NCBI GenBank assembly: GCA_963678305.2
Contig: CAXXVV010000017.1
Location: 676,957-740,956, forward strand
Reading direction: 5' to 3'
Length of the DNA stretch: 64,000 nt
Origin: G963676655 sp963678305
Lineage (GTDB): Bacteria > Verrucomicrobiota > Lentisphaeria > Victivallales > Victivallaceae
The translations under genes and the position numbers were made by a program. Shown here piece by piece: positions 17,384 through 26,149 of this stretch. The notes under the pieces are model-generated. The model was not told the origin of the DNA and did not search any database. It saw nothing but the letters and a program-made list of their open reading frames with translations. The number at the start of each line of letters is the position of its first letter. Positions within the stretch are counted from its first letter, which is position 1.

Positions 17384-18979
17384 ATGGAACAGGAATTCAA
17401 CACCAGAATTTTAGTAATAGACGATGACGAAGGCGTAAGAGATAGTTTCCGGGAGATTTTGCAACCCGGTTCAACCCCGATCAAAGCAACAGACACAGTG
17501 CTGGAAGAAGCTGCGGCGGCTCTCTTCAGCAAAAATAAAAACGCAGCTCCGTCAAGGTCCCGATCATCGGCCACTTTCGATTTTGAATATTACGAAGCTG
17601 AAAACGGTCAACACGGCTATGATATGGTCAAGAACGCAGTCGAGGCAGATAAGCCGTTCGCGGCGGTTTTTGTTGATATGAGGATGCCGGGCTGGGACGG
17701 ATTGGAAACCGTGGCGCAATTGCGCAAAGTCGACAAAAGATGTGAAGTCATTTTTGTCACGGCTTTTTCAGATCACAGTATCGAGGATATCGTAACCTCG
17801 GTCGGCACCAACGTAAGCTACCACTGCAAACCATTCTCAGTCGAGGAGATCGAGCAGATCGCAACCAAAGCGGTTTATGAGTGGAACAAGACAAAAAGCC
17901 TTGAGGATCTCATAACGACGATATCCCAGCTCCGCGCCCAGCAATGGCAAATGGAACCTTTACTTAAAAATATTCTTCAGCAGGTATCTTTCCTGATGGG
18001 AGCCCACTCCGCCATGATCGCCATGCAGGACGGGGATAAATATAATAAACTGCTGGCGATTGGCAACTTATGCAATGACGAGATATCGAGTTATTACCTT
18101 GAAAGCATTCCTGAAGTTGAAGACGAAGAAATTTATCAGAATAAAGAACTGGCATATTTCAGACTGAATAAATACGGCGTTCTGGCCATATTCGAGAAAA
18201 AAGGCAAACCGCTTAATCAGGAAAGAACTTACCTTGTACGTCTGTTTCTTGAACAGGCAGTTCTTTCTATCCAGAACGTCGGGTTGCAGGAAAAGCTTCT
18301 TAAACAGGAAAAGTTATCCGCTATCGGGCAGGCCACCGGAATGATTGTTCATGATTTGAGAAATTCGATCGGGGTCATTGAAATGATAATTGATATGGTG
18401 GTTGAAAGCATTGAAGATCGTAAATATGTGATGGACTCACTGGAAATTATCAGGGAAGCAGCACAAAGCGGAGTCGCACTGGCCCAGGACATTCTGGATT
18501 ATACCAGCAATAAAGGAATTCAGAAATACTCCGTGAATGGAGCGGACTTAATTCAGAAAATAGATAAGAATGTTAGTCCGTTCTGCGAAAAGAACGAAGT
18601 TGCGTTAAACATTGAATGTCCGGAATCTATCCTGATGGAAGCCGATGCGGATAAACTGTTCAGAGTAATTTCCAATCTGATAAAAAATGCCGTTGAATCA
18701 TTCCCGCAAAGAAACCGGGTTGAATATCCAGAAATTAATCTATCCGTGAGTAACGAGGGAGAAAACACCATTATCAAAGTGGCTGATAATGGTCCCGGTA
18801 TACCGGACGAAGTTGCAGATTCTCTATTCACGCCTTTCTCCACCCACGGTAAACGCGATGGAACCGGACTTGGCCTGGCTATAGCTAAACAAATCGTCGA
18901 GTTGCATAACGGCTCCATCACCGTAGAATCATCTCATGAAAAAGGTACTGTGTTTAAGATTGTCATTCCGAGCAAATAA
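17384..18979 (+). CDS. Response-regulator receiver/histidine kinase hybrid
   Basis: The 531-residue protein begins with a receiver domain: the acidic pair in VIDDDEG (about 11-13), phosphoacceptor Asp in FVDMRMPGWDG (near 99), VTAFSD and the Lys in CKPFS. Between helix 1 and strand 2 there is an extra segment of about 40 residues (SKNKNAAPSRSRSS), unusual for a receiver. A GAF-like middle region (about 195-300) is followed by a HisKA domain (H-box GMIVHDLRNSIGV near 325) and a HATPase domain (NLIKNAVESF, DNGPGIP, GTGLGLAIA). No DNA-binding output is present. A ribosome site (CAGGAG) precedes the ATG. It is likely a relay partner of the upstream PAS kinase. Confidence 0.88.
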   Translation: MEQEFNTRILVIDDDEGVRDSFREILQPGSTPIKATDTVLEEAAAALFSKNKNAAPSRSRSSATFDFEYYEAENGQHGYDMVKNAVEADKPFAAVFVDMRMPGWDGLETVAQLRKVDKRCEVIFVTAFSDHSIEDIVTSVGTNVSYHCKPFSVEEIEQIATKAVYEWNKTKSLEDLITTISQLRAQQWQMEPLLKNILQQVSFLMGAHSAMIAMQDGDKYNKLLAIGNLCNDEISSYYLESIPEVEDEEIYQNKELAYFRLNKYGVLAIFEKKGKPLNQERTYLVRLFLEQAVLSIQNVGLQEKLLKQEKLSAIGQATGMIVHDLRNSIGVIEMIIDMVVESIEDRKYVMDSLEIIREAAQSGVALAQDILDYTSNKGIQKYSVNGADLIQKIDKNVSPFCEKNEVALNIECPESILMEADADKLFRVISNLIKNAVESFPQRNRVEYPEINLSVSNEGENTIIKVADNGPGIPDEVADSLFTPFSTHGKRDGTGLGLAIAKQIVELHNGSITVESSHEKGTVFKIVIPSK

Positions 18980-19161
18980 CAGTCCGCATTAGATGTTGCC
19001 GGTGAAAGGCACGGCGCCGCATTCATCAAGTTGTCCTGAGGCTCTTATATTTCCCCCTTACGTTGTAAAAAGATGTATTGCCTTACTTTATTCTTGAGCT
19101 AGAAAAACCGTGAGAGCTTACAGAAAAATTATATTATCTGTACTTTTTCCCGAATTGCATC

Positions 19162-19190
19162 TTGACAAATAAGCCTGAATCATATATAAT
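19162..19190 (+). promoter_or_regulatory. Sigma-70 promoter of the GntR-type regulator gene
   Basis: TTGACA at 19162-19167 and TATAAT at 19185-19190 are both perfect consensus hexamers with a 17-base spacer, 38 bases before the first start codon of the regulator. A CTGTAC operator-like palindrome begins just two bases downstream, over the expected transcription start. Confidence 0.85.
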
Positions 19191-19191
19191 A

Positions 19192-19216
19192 ACTGTACTG
19201 GTACAGTAAAGTACAG
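19192..19216 (+). promoter_or_regulatory. Operator-like palindrome over the transcription start
   Basis: ACTGTAC-TG-GTACAGT (19192-19207) has seven-base perfect arms, and an extra half-site GTACAG follows at 19211-19216. The placement at the start site of the regulator gene strongly suggests autorepression by the encoded GntR/LacI-like protein. Confidence 0.75.
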
Positions 19217-19228
19217 ATATTAAACCAA

Positions 19229-20350
19229 ATGAATTGCGCTATGACGACAGTACTAAATAAAAAAAGCAGCACCGGATTATCCCGACAGATTCAAAAAATT
19301 ATTCTGGACCGGATTAACGACGGAGTTTACCGTCCTGGAGAGAGACTTGACAGTATCCGGGTTTTAGCCGATGAGTTCAAAGTCAGCAAAAATACCGTAG
19401 TCGAAGCCTTCAGGGAGCTGGAATCTCAAGAATGTGTTGTGAAGATACCAGCCAGGGGAATTTATGTGATCGACAAAAAAAACAGTCCCCGAACGACTTT
19501 TAATATCCTGTTACCTTTTCCCGAAGCCGAATTATCAGCCAAAAATCTTCCAGGGGACAACCTTGGTACAGTTATGGGCGTTTTTCAGGGAATGACCGAA
19601 GGGGCAATTAAACACAATTGCCGCATCCATTTTTTTCATTGTGATGAAAAATCACCCATTGAAAATCAGATCGAAGCATGTAAATCTTTTCCGAAAATTG
19701 ACGGCGCGGTTTTTATAGGCCATCAGTTATCGGACCTAAGACAGTATTTTGTCAATGAGGGCAAGCCGGTTGTCCTGCTTCACTACCATGATCAACCCGG
19801 ATGTTGTCAGGTTGAACATGATATTGAGTCAAACATGGCTCAGATTGTCGATTTACTTGTTGACAGGAAGTATAAAAAAGTTGGAATTATGGCAGCGAAC
19901 GATAATCGTTCAGAAAGCGTTTTCAAACTGGAATGCCTGCGTCGTCATCTGATCCAGAAAAAATTGGAATTCCGTTCGGACTGGGAGTTTCGCTTTGACT
20001 GGGTGCCGGAAAGGTCTCACTATGACGAGTTGAGTAAGCTGCTGCCGGATGACCTGAAAAAACTACCGGAAATTTTCTTTTGCGACCGTATTAATTTTGC
20101 CCAGGACATATACCGGCTGGCGACTGAACGAAACTGGAGAATCGGCCGTGATATCGGCGTGATCGGTTACGCGAGCCGTCTGGCTTATATGAATATGCAG
20201 CCCTCGATGACCTATCTGGAATTGCCGCATTATGAACAAGGCATTCGTGCGGTGGAAATCATGACCGGGCTTATCGAAGGCGATAAAGATACTCCGCGTG
20301 AAGTATTGCTCAAAGGCACAATTCATATCGGGGATTCGATCAGAAACTAA
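19229..20350 (+). CDS. GntR-type HTH regulator with LacI-like sugar-binding domain
   Basis: The 373-residue protein has an N-terminal winged helix (QIQKIILDRINDGVYRPGER, VLADEFKVSKNTVVEAFREL) and then a periplasmic-binding-protein-like sensor (DGAVFIGHQLSDLR, VGIMAANDNRS, IGRDIGVIGYASR). This is the AraR-type mix of GntR DNA-binding and LacI effector domains. A second Met at 19241 may be the true start. It has a consensus promoter and an operator-like palindrome of its own, so it probably autoregulates, and it may control the pseudopilin and the glycosidase downstream (31 and 862 bases away). A sugar derived from the glycosidase substrate is the likely effector; this is inference. Confidence 0.9.
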   Translation: MNCAMTTVLNKKSSTGLSRQIQKIILDRINDGVYRPGERLDSIRVLADEFKVSKNTVVEAFRELESQECVVKIPARGIYVIDKKNSPRTTFNILLPFPEAELSAKNLPGDNLGTVMGVFQGMTEGAIKHNCRIHFFHCDEKSPIENQIEACKSFPKIDGAVFIGHQLSDLRQYFVNEGKPVVLLHYHDQPGCCQVEHDIESNMAQIVDLLVDRKYKKVGIMAANDNRSESVFKLECLRRHLIQKKLEFRSDWEFRFDWVPERSHYDELSKLLPDDLKKLPEIFFCDRINFAQDIYRLATERNWRIGRDIGVIGYASRLAYMNMQPSMTYLELPHYEQGIRAVEIMTGLIEGDKDTPREVLLKGTIHIGDSIRN

Positions 20351-20381
20351 ACACTTAACTAAAAATAAAGAGGAGAACAAA

Positions 20382-21104
20382 ATGAAAAGGACGTCTTTCA
20401 CACTAATCGAACTTCTTGTCGTAATAGCAATAATCGCAATCCTCGCGTCAATGCTGCTGCCGGCCTTGAACCAGGCTAGAGCAAAAGCTCAACAGATTGA
20501 CTGTTTGTCTAAAATGAAGCAGATCAGTTTGGGATTTACCAATTACCAGGACGATTCAGATGATTACTTTGTCCCGTATAACTGGGAAGGAGTAGCTGAC
20601 GCCACCATGAACTGGGCCTGGTGCCTGAAAGTCAATAAATACGTCGATTACAAATTATATGACTGTCCCTCCGCAAAAATGCTTAACTGGCAGTATACTT
20701 ACGGCAAGGACGGCTGGCTGAACTATCCTGATAATTCCGCCCGCTATCTTTATATTCCCATGGGCTACAACTATGACTACGGATTCGGCCGAATGCACTA
20801 CAGTGCGCCCAAAAGATATGTCCCGGTCAAGAAGTCCATGGTCAAAAATCCGTCCCAGAAATTTGTTACCGCAGATTCCAGATATTCCCTCGCTAATATC
20901 AATTATGGAATGGCTGCGATCAACGGTAAAGATCCATTCACTAATTCCGGCGTCATTCATGACCGCCATGCCGGCAGCGCGGCGAACATCTCCTACGCTG
21001 ACGGCCATGCCGGATCAATGAAAAACGCATCGCTTTATTCATGGACAGGCAACAATTACTACCTGCACTGGCGCTATAACACAACATCAAGATATAACAA
21101 CTAA
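20382..21104 (+). CDS. Pseudopilin-like protein (DUF1559 type, H-X10-DG variant)
   Basis: The 240-residue protein starts at 20382, after a strong AGAGGAGA site; the longer open frame from 20298 overlaps the regulator gene and lacks this site. The leader is MKRTS followed by FTLIELLVVIAIIAIL, then SMLLPALNQARAKAQQIDC. The C-terminal motif is H-(AGSAANISYA)-DGH, with ten spacer residues where nine are usual. Position -1 is Ser. It sits between the regulator and a large secreted glycosidase and is probably coexpressed with both. Its stop codon lies inside the second copy of the 98-base repeat. Confidence 0.9.
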   Translation: MKRTSFTLIELLVVIAIIAILASMLLPALNQARAKAQQIDCLSKMKQISLGFTNYQDDSDDYFVPYNWEGVADATMNWAWCLKVNKYVDYKLYDCPSAKMLNWQYTYGKDGWLNYPDNSARYLYIPMGYNYDYGFGRMHYSAPKRYVPVKKSMVKNPSQKFVTADSRYSLANINYGMAAINGKDPFTNSGVIHDRHAGSAANISYADGHAGSMKNASLYSWTGNNYYLHWRYNTTSRYNN

Positions 21105-21199
21105 GCATTATTGCATAAATCAACATATTAATTAATCGCGGTCTCTAATCTCAAGTCGAAGCATGTAAAACAATATAAAAATATGCATGACCGCATAAT
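21102..21199 (+). repeat. 98-base dispersed repeat, copy 2
   Basis: It is 95/98 identical to 3255-3352. It starts exactly at the TAA stop of the pseudopilin gene and ends 13 bases before the ATG of the secreted glycosidase. It also supplies a false in-frame ATG at 21183, upstream of the real start. Confidence 0.85.
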
Positions 21200-21212
21200 C
21201 AACAGGAACAAC

Positions 21213-24200
21213 ATGTTTAGAAAAAGTTTATTGCCGGCCGTTGCCGCATTTTTTACAGGAGCGTTGTTTGCCAATGAAAACAATACGGCAGACTTACTGT
21301 TCAGCGCATCATTTCAAAAGTCCCTCACGGCGGAAAAGGCCGCGCCGGGTACCAACAGTCCGTTCAGCGGTCATGGCAAAATTGTTCAGGCCGCAACTAC
21401 CGGCGGGGCATTGGATGCCGGAGATAATAAGTTCAGACCGTTACGATATAAACAGAAAGGTAATATTGACGCGGACACAGGGACCATCGAATTCAGATAT
21501 CAGCCGCATTTACCGGATTTTCCGGCCAGTGGCAAAGGTACGGTTTTCGCCGGGATGTTTTACATCAAGGCAGGCGGTCCGCGTTATGCCGGACTGGGTA
21601 TCGGGTTGAATTTAAAACCCGGCAACAAACAATATCTCTGGGCCATTATAAAAAGTCCGGAAAAAGGAGAAAAAACTGTTCAGTTTTATAAACCGGTAAA
21701 TCTGAAAAACGGAACGTGGTACAAAATAGCGTTCTGCTGGAATAAAACTAAAATTGCCTTTTTCCTGGATGACAAACTGCTTGGAACCCTGCCGCGCCCC
21801 AAAGCGGTCATCGCGGATTCATCCATTAAGCTGGGCGGGGAAAACCCGGCTAATAAGGCCCGGGGCCTGCTTGCCGACGTCAAAATATTCAAGACGTTCA
21901 AATATAGCACGGAATCCCTGCCGCGTGAATTTGCCGACTGCGTGAAAATCACCTTTCCGGACAAACGGGGAAGAGTTTCGCTGGCTCTCAATAATCGTCA
22001 TAAAATATCAGCCGAACAGTTCGCGGTCAACGTGGATTCCCAAGTACCCTGCTGTTTAAAAATCAGTTCAGATAATTTCAAAATCATTCCGGACGCCGCC
22101 TATGCCGTTAATTACTCGGACCGTCCGCCACTATATTTGAATGCCGACAAATCCGGCGTCATAACCGTTCCTTTCCTGCGTAAGCGTAATTATTCAAACA
22201 TCCTGGTTTCCAGAGTAGACGGAAAAGACCTACTCAAAGGCATAAACTGGCACGGCAAAGCGAATTCTGTAACCCTGCCTACTTTGGCCTGGGGACACGA
22301 AGGAACATCGCCTGACGGAGCCATCGGCGGAAAAAGCGACGGTATTTGCGGCAAATTCGCACAGGAGAAGCACGATTTGATTCTGGAAAAAATCGTTCGC
22401 GACGGCGAAGTCAAATATGAAAGCGACCCGGTACCGGTTCAGCCCGGCAAAGAATATCTCTTTTCCGGTTGGTATCATATCGATAAAGCAAACTTCGGGG
22501 CTACGGCCCTGTTCCGGCTCTATCTCTCCGGCAAAGATAAAAAAGATAAATTATATCGCGCTATCTATCTTAACCCGCTGATAGAGCCAAATCCAAACCG
22601 GAAGTGGCGTTATATTCAGGTCCGTGTCAACGTGCCGGCCGGATATACCAAAGCCCGGGCATTCGTCGCCCTGCGCGGGGCAAAACAGCAGATACGCTGG
22701 AACCGCATCAGCCTGCGCCAGGCTCCGGCAAAACTTGTCTCAGTCGATAAAAACCTCTCAGTCGCGGATCGCAGTCCGGTTAAATCACTGGAACAAATCC
22801 GGGCCGAATGGCGTAAGCGTCCGGCCCGGAAAGTCAAAGTACAAAATGTCAATGGTCTTTCCCGTCTGTTGATCGACGGCGCCCCGGTTCCGGCGCTTGT
22901 CTACAATCATTATGTGGTCCCCCCCGGCGACAGCGAAGCCAAAAGACTTGGTGAAGCCGGGATCAGATGGCAGTTCATCCGCATCCATCATTATCTAAAA
23001 CACTGGTGGCTTGGCAAGGGCAAATATGACTTCTCCGAAATCAAACGCAACATCGAAACAACCTTGAGTTTAAATCCGAACGCGGTCATCATGCTCAATG
23101 TGGCGATTTCCCCGCGTTACCGGAATTGGGGGGATGAATACCCCAAAGCAATCTGGCGCGATCATGACGGACGCAAAACCGCGGGCTATAAACACCATAT
23201 CAATTTCCCGGAAAAACTCAAACCGGGGAATGGACGCTGGAATTTCTGGGCACACAGCTACAGTGCGCAGGGATTTCGCGACAGCGCCGGAACGGCGTTG
23301 ACCGATCTGGCAAAATACCTCAACTCATTCGAATGCGGCAAAGCGGTTGCCGGAATCATGTTCAATTGCGGCACCGACAACCAATGGTTCCCGCATGTTC
23401 AGTATAAAGGTTTCGATTTTTCAACCGGCGCTCAGGAGGATTTCAGATATTACCTCCGCGATATCTATAATAACGACGTCAAAAAACTGCAGGCGGCATG
23501 GGGGGATTCAAATGTCACCTTCGACAATGCGTCACTTGCTCCATTTAAATCAAGAAGTCCGGACGGCAGATTTTTTCTGAATCCGCAAAACAGCCGTGAC
23601 CGCCGGGTCATCGATTCAAATCGTTACAATGACGTCGGTGCGATGAAAAGCGCCAATTATCTGGGGAAAACGTTCAAAAAAGCGCTCGGTCGCAGCGTAT
23701 TTATCAGCATGTACGCCCCGGATATAATTCAAGGCTACAGCGGGCGTTCCTCCCGCCGGATTTTACTGGACAGCGACGGCATCGACGGCATTGTCAGCGT
23801 ACCGGAATACGGGTTGTGGCGCAGTCCGGGCCGGACCGGAAATTTCAGCAGCACTATTTCCTCGATTTCGCTGCATGGTAAAATATTTCTGTCCGAATTG
23901 GATTACCGGACCCAGATGTCGTATCTGGCGGCTGACGCTTATGAGAGACTGGTTTATTCAATGGGAGGGGTTATCGACGAAGATGAATTTGCCAATCAGG
24001 CGCGACGCGATCTCGGAGCAGTTGCCGCGCAAGGCGGCGGAGCGTGGTTTCTGGCAATGAATCGCAATTCTTTCAATACCCCGGAATATTTGCAGGTCAT
24101 GCGCGAACTGGTCAGGGCGATGAAACTGGCCGCAGACCAGCCGATGCCGCAGGATCGGGCCCAGATGTGTGTCTTTCTTGATGAAGATACCCGTAATGTC

Positions 24201-24986
24201 GCTAATTACAGTCTGGCGGCGGGATTTAACAATCTGTCAATCGGCATGGCCCGCCCTGCCCTGTGGCGTTCCGGGGTTTCCTGGGATGCTTATTACTTGT
24301 CAGACCTGATCAATCCTGATCGTCATAAATACAAGGTATATTTGTTTCTCGCGGCACCGTCCATAACCGCCAAACAGATTGACTGGATTCGACAGAACCT
24401 TCAGAAAGACGGAAACGTCCTGGTATTTGTCAATGTTGCGGGGATAAGTTCCGACAAAGGGACATTTGAACGGAACATCCATAACCTTACCGGAATCAAG
24501 GTAAAATACGATAAATCGCAAATCCAGGTATTCAGAATCCGCCCGGTCGCGTCAAAAGATCGGATAGCCAAAGGCCTGAAGGACAATATCCTGACGGAAA
24601 TGAAACAGCCGTTGGTTTATGTGGATGATCCGGATGCCGTAAAATTCGGTGAGATTGCCGATACCGGAAAAACCGGCTGGGCGATCAAGCGCTTCAAAGA
24701 CTGGACCAGTGTTTATATCTCCCTGCCCGGAGCCATCACCCCGGAGCTGATCCGCAACATCGTCGCGGAAGCCGGTCTGACGCCAATCGGGCCCTGCGAC
24801 GACATGACCACTTCCGGCAACGGCTTCATCACTATTCACGCTATTTCCGGAGGCTCCAAAACCATCCGCTGGTCCGGCGGCAGCTTACGCGACCTGACCT
24901 CCGGCAAAATAATCAATACCAGGGATCACAGCTTGACTTTCAATCTGGAACCCGGCCAGACCCGCTGGTTCAGAAAGATCGAATAA
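21213..24986 (+). CDS. Large secreted beta-galactosidase-like (GH42-type barrel) glycosidase
   Basis: The 1257-residue protein starts at 21213 (AGGAA before the ATG); a longer frame from 21183 would begin inside a repeat. A signal peptide (MFRKSLLPAVAAFFTGALFA) leads into a LamG/concanavalin-like domain (about 20-230), a linker, and a CBM-like jelly roll (about 385-540, YLFSGWYHIDK). A TIM barrel (about 560-900) follows, with VIMLNVAISPRY, GKAVAGIMFNCGTDNQWF and ISMYAPDIIQGY. A GH42-like second domain (KVYLFLAAPSI) and a beta C-terminal domain complete it. It should act outside the cell or in the periplasm on a galactoside-like glycan. The usual GH42 acid/base NE pair is not obvious, so activity is uncertain. 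It follows the regulator and pseudopilin. Confidence 0.8.
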   Translation: MFRKSLLPAVAAFFTGALFANENNTADLLFSASFQKSLTAEKAAPGTNSPFSGHGKIVQAATTGGALDAGDNKFRPLRYKQKGNIDADTGTIEFRYQPHLPDFPASGKGTVFAGMFYIKAGGPRYAGLGIGLNLKPGNKQYLWAIIKSPEKGEKTVQFYKPVNLKNGTWYKIAFCWNKTKIAFFLDDKLLGTLPRPKAVIADSSIKLGGENPANKARGLLADVKIFKTFKYSTESLPREFADCVKITFPDKRGRVSLALNNRHKISAEQFAVNVDSQVPCCLKISSDNFKIIPDAAYAVNYSDRPPLYLNADKSGVITVPFLRKRNYSNILVSRVDGKDLLKGINWHGKANSVTLPTLAWGHEGTSPDGAIGGKSDGICGKFAQEKHDLILEKIVRDGEVKYESDPVPVQPGKEYLFSGWYHIDKANFGATALFRLYLSGKDKKDKLYRAIYLNPLIEPNPNRKWRYIQVRVNVPAGYTKARAFVALRGAKQQIRWNRISLRQAPAKLVSVDKNLSVADRSPVKSLEQIRAEWRKRPARKVKVQNVNGLSRLLIDGAPVPALVYNHYVVPPGDSEAKRLGEAGIRWQFIRIHHYLKHWWLGKGKYDFSEIKRNIETTLSLNPNAVIMLNVAISPRYRNWGDEYPKAIWRDHDGRKTAGYKHHINFPEKLKPGNGRWNFWAHSYSAQGFRDSAGTALTDLAKYLNSFECGKAVAGIMFNCGTDNQWFPHVQYKGFDFSTGAQEDFRYYLRDIYNNDVKKLQAAWGDSNVTFDNASLAPFKSRSPDGRFFLNPQNSRDRRVIDSNRYNDVGAMKSANYLGKTFKKALGRSVFISMYAPDIIQGYSGRSSRRILLDSDGIDGIVSVPEYGLWRSPGRTGNFSSTISSISLHGKIFLSELDYRTQMSYLAADAYERLVYSMGGVIDEDEFANQARRDLGAVAAQGGGAWFLAMNRNSFNTPEYLQVMRELVRAMKLAADQPMPQDRAQMCVFLDEDTRNVANYSLAAGFNNLSIGMARPALWRSGVSWDAYYLSDLINPDRHKYKVYLFLAAPSITAKQIDWIRQNLQKDGNVLVFVNVAGISSDKGTFERNIHNLTGIKVKYDKSQIQVFRIRPVASKDRIAKGLKDNILTEMKQPLVYVDDPDAVKFGEIADTGKTGWAIKRFKDWTSVYISLPGAITPELIRNIVAEAGLTPIGPCDDMTTSGNGFITIHAISGGSKTIRWSGGSLRDLTSGKIINTRDHSLTFNLEPGQTRWFRKIE

Positions 24987-24991
24987 CGTAC

Positions 24992-25026
24992 AAATAATCA
25001 GATAATCCATTATCTTACAATTATTT
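24992..25026. repeat. Nested AT-rich hairpin between glycosidase and transposase
   Basis: Perfect stems AAATAAT/ATTATTT and GATAAT/ATTATC nest around a CC loop just after the glycosidase stop. It could act as a weak terminator, or as a REP-like palindrome linked to the RAYT-like transposase 94 bases downstream. Confidence 0.5.
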
Positions 25027-25119
25027 ATAAATTAATTAAATTTAAACGGTATAACTATTTACAAAGTTGGTTTCAACGTGTATATTATCCATAACCTGAA
25101 AAATTTGGAGGATTAAAAA

Positions 25120-26097
25120 ATGGGTTATCGAATGAAAGTTGACGGAGAAGGTTGCTATTATCATCTTTATAATCGCATTAGTTGCGTTAAAGGAGAAAAT
25201 CCATTCTCTGAGATGGATAAAGAATATGGTTTCAGACTGCTTAAGAACCTTTGTGATTACTTTTTGATCGAAGTCATTTCCGCCGCCTGGATGGGGAATC
25301 ACTTCCATTTGGTGGTTTATGCCCCCGGTCCGGATGAATTGCCGCCACTGGAGGTTATCGTGAAGCGGCATAACAATTATTACAAATCAATGAGAAATAC
25401 CTCAAGGTTCAAACCGAAAAATCCGGTTATCTGCATAAATAATAAGCAACAATGCCAGGAAGTTGCCCTCAAAATGATCGATATCAGTCGGTTTATGTCA
25501 GCTTATCAGAGGCAATTTACCTGCGTGTATAATGAAACCAGAAACCGGACCGGACAACTTTGGGGTGGACGATTCAAAAGTACTATCCTGGAAAAAATAA
25601 ACGCAGTGGCTGCTTGCGTAATCTACGTGGAATTGAACCCGGTTCGGGCGGGATTGAAGAATGATCCATCTGATTATAACTTTACAACCTGGGGACGGTA
25701 CTGTCGCAGCGGCAGACATATGTTTTATAATAATTTTGTCAAACATATGAAACCCAATATCACAACCGGGGACTCCTCAAAATGGACAGATATCGAACTG
25801 TTTGCGTTCTTTCGAGGTGAGCTGACACGGATTATCACTGCTGAAAGCGGCGCATCCAGTGAAGAAATATATGCCGCACGAGATAAAGCACGGCAAAAAG
25901 AATCAATGCACATTCGCTTCATGCAACGAACCAGACATTTCACCGAAGGGAGTGTTTTAGGCTCAAAATTGTTCATTCGACAAATCGGCATCCGGTTCAA
26001 TGATCCTGCTCGAATAGAGAAGAAACAATTAGCACGCGGTTCAAGTCAACTAGGGACAGTCTTGTATTGTTTCAGAAAACTCAGAGATTCATCATAA
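25120..26097 (+). CDS. REP-associated (RAYT-like) Y1 transposase
   Basis: The 325-residue protein has the HUH/Y1 core: VDGEGCYYHLYNRIS near the N-terminus, WMGNHFHLVVYAP (the His-hydrophobic-His pair) near residue 64, an HNNYYKS segment, LWGGRFKS and AACVIYVELNPVRAGL. This is the REP-associated tyrosine transposase layout, single-copy enzymes that cut and move palindromic repeats. A good ribosome site (GGAGGATT) precedes the ATG. No terminal inverted repeats frame the gene, so it is probably a domesticated or stationary RAYT rather than a classic IS. The 98-base repeats and the nearby hairpin are candidate substrates, untested. Confidence 0.85.
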   Translation: MGYRMKVDGEGCYYHLYNRISCVKGENPFSEMDKEYGFRLLKNLCDYFLIEVISAAWMGNHFHLVVYAPGPDELPPLEVIVKRHNNYYKSMRNTSRFKPKNPVICINNKQQCQEVALKMIDISRFMSAYQRQFTCVYNETRNRTGQLWGGRFKSTILEKINAVAACVIYVELNPVRAGLKNDPSDYNFTTWGRYCRSGRHMFYNNFVKHMKPNITTGDSSKWTDIELFAFFRGELTRIITAESGASSEEIYAARDKARQKESMHIRFMQRTRHFTEGSVLGSKLFIRQIGIRFNDPARIEKKQLARGSSQLGTVLYCFRKLRDSS

Positions 26098-26149
26098 TTC
26101 CATTCTCTGGACGCTGATTGAAATAAAACACGATGTCTACTTTATTTAC

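Noticed and set aside
21183..21212. Upstream ATG of the large glycosidase
   Set aside because: It lies inside the 98-base repeat; the ATG at 21213 has an AGGAA site and starts a proper signal peptide.
25120..26097. Insertion sequence with terminal inverted repeats around the transposase
   Set aside because: No inverted repeats or target-site duplications frame the gene; it is a RAYT-like single gene.
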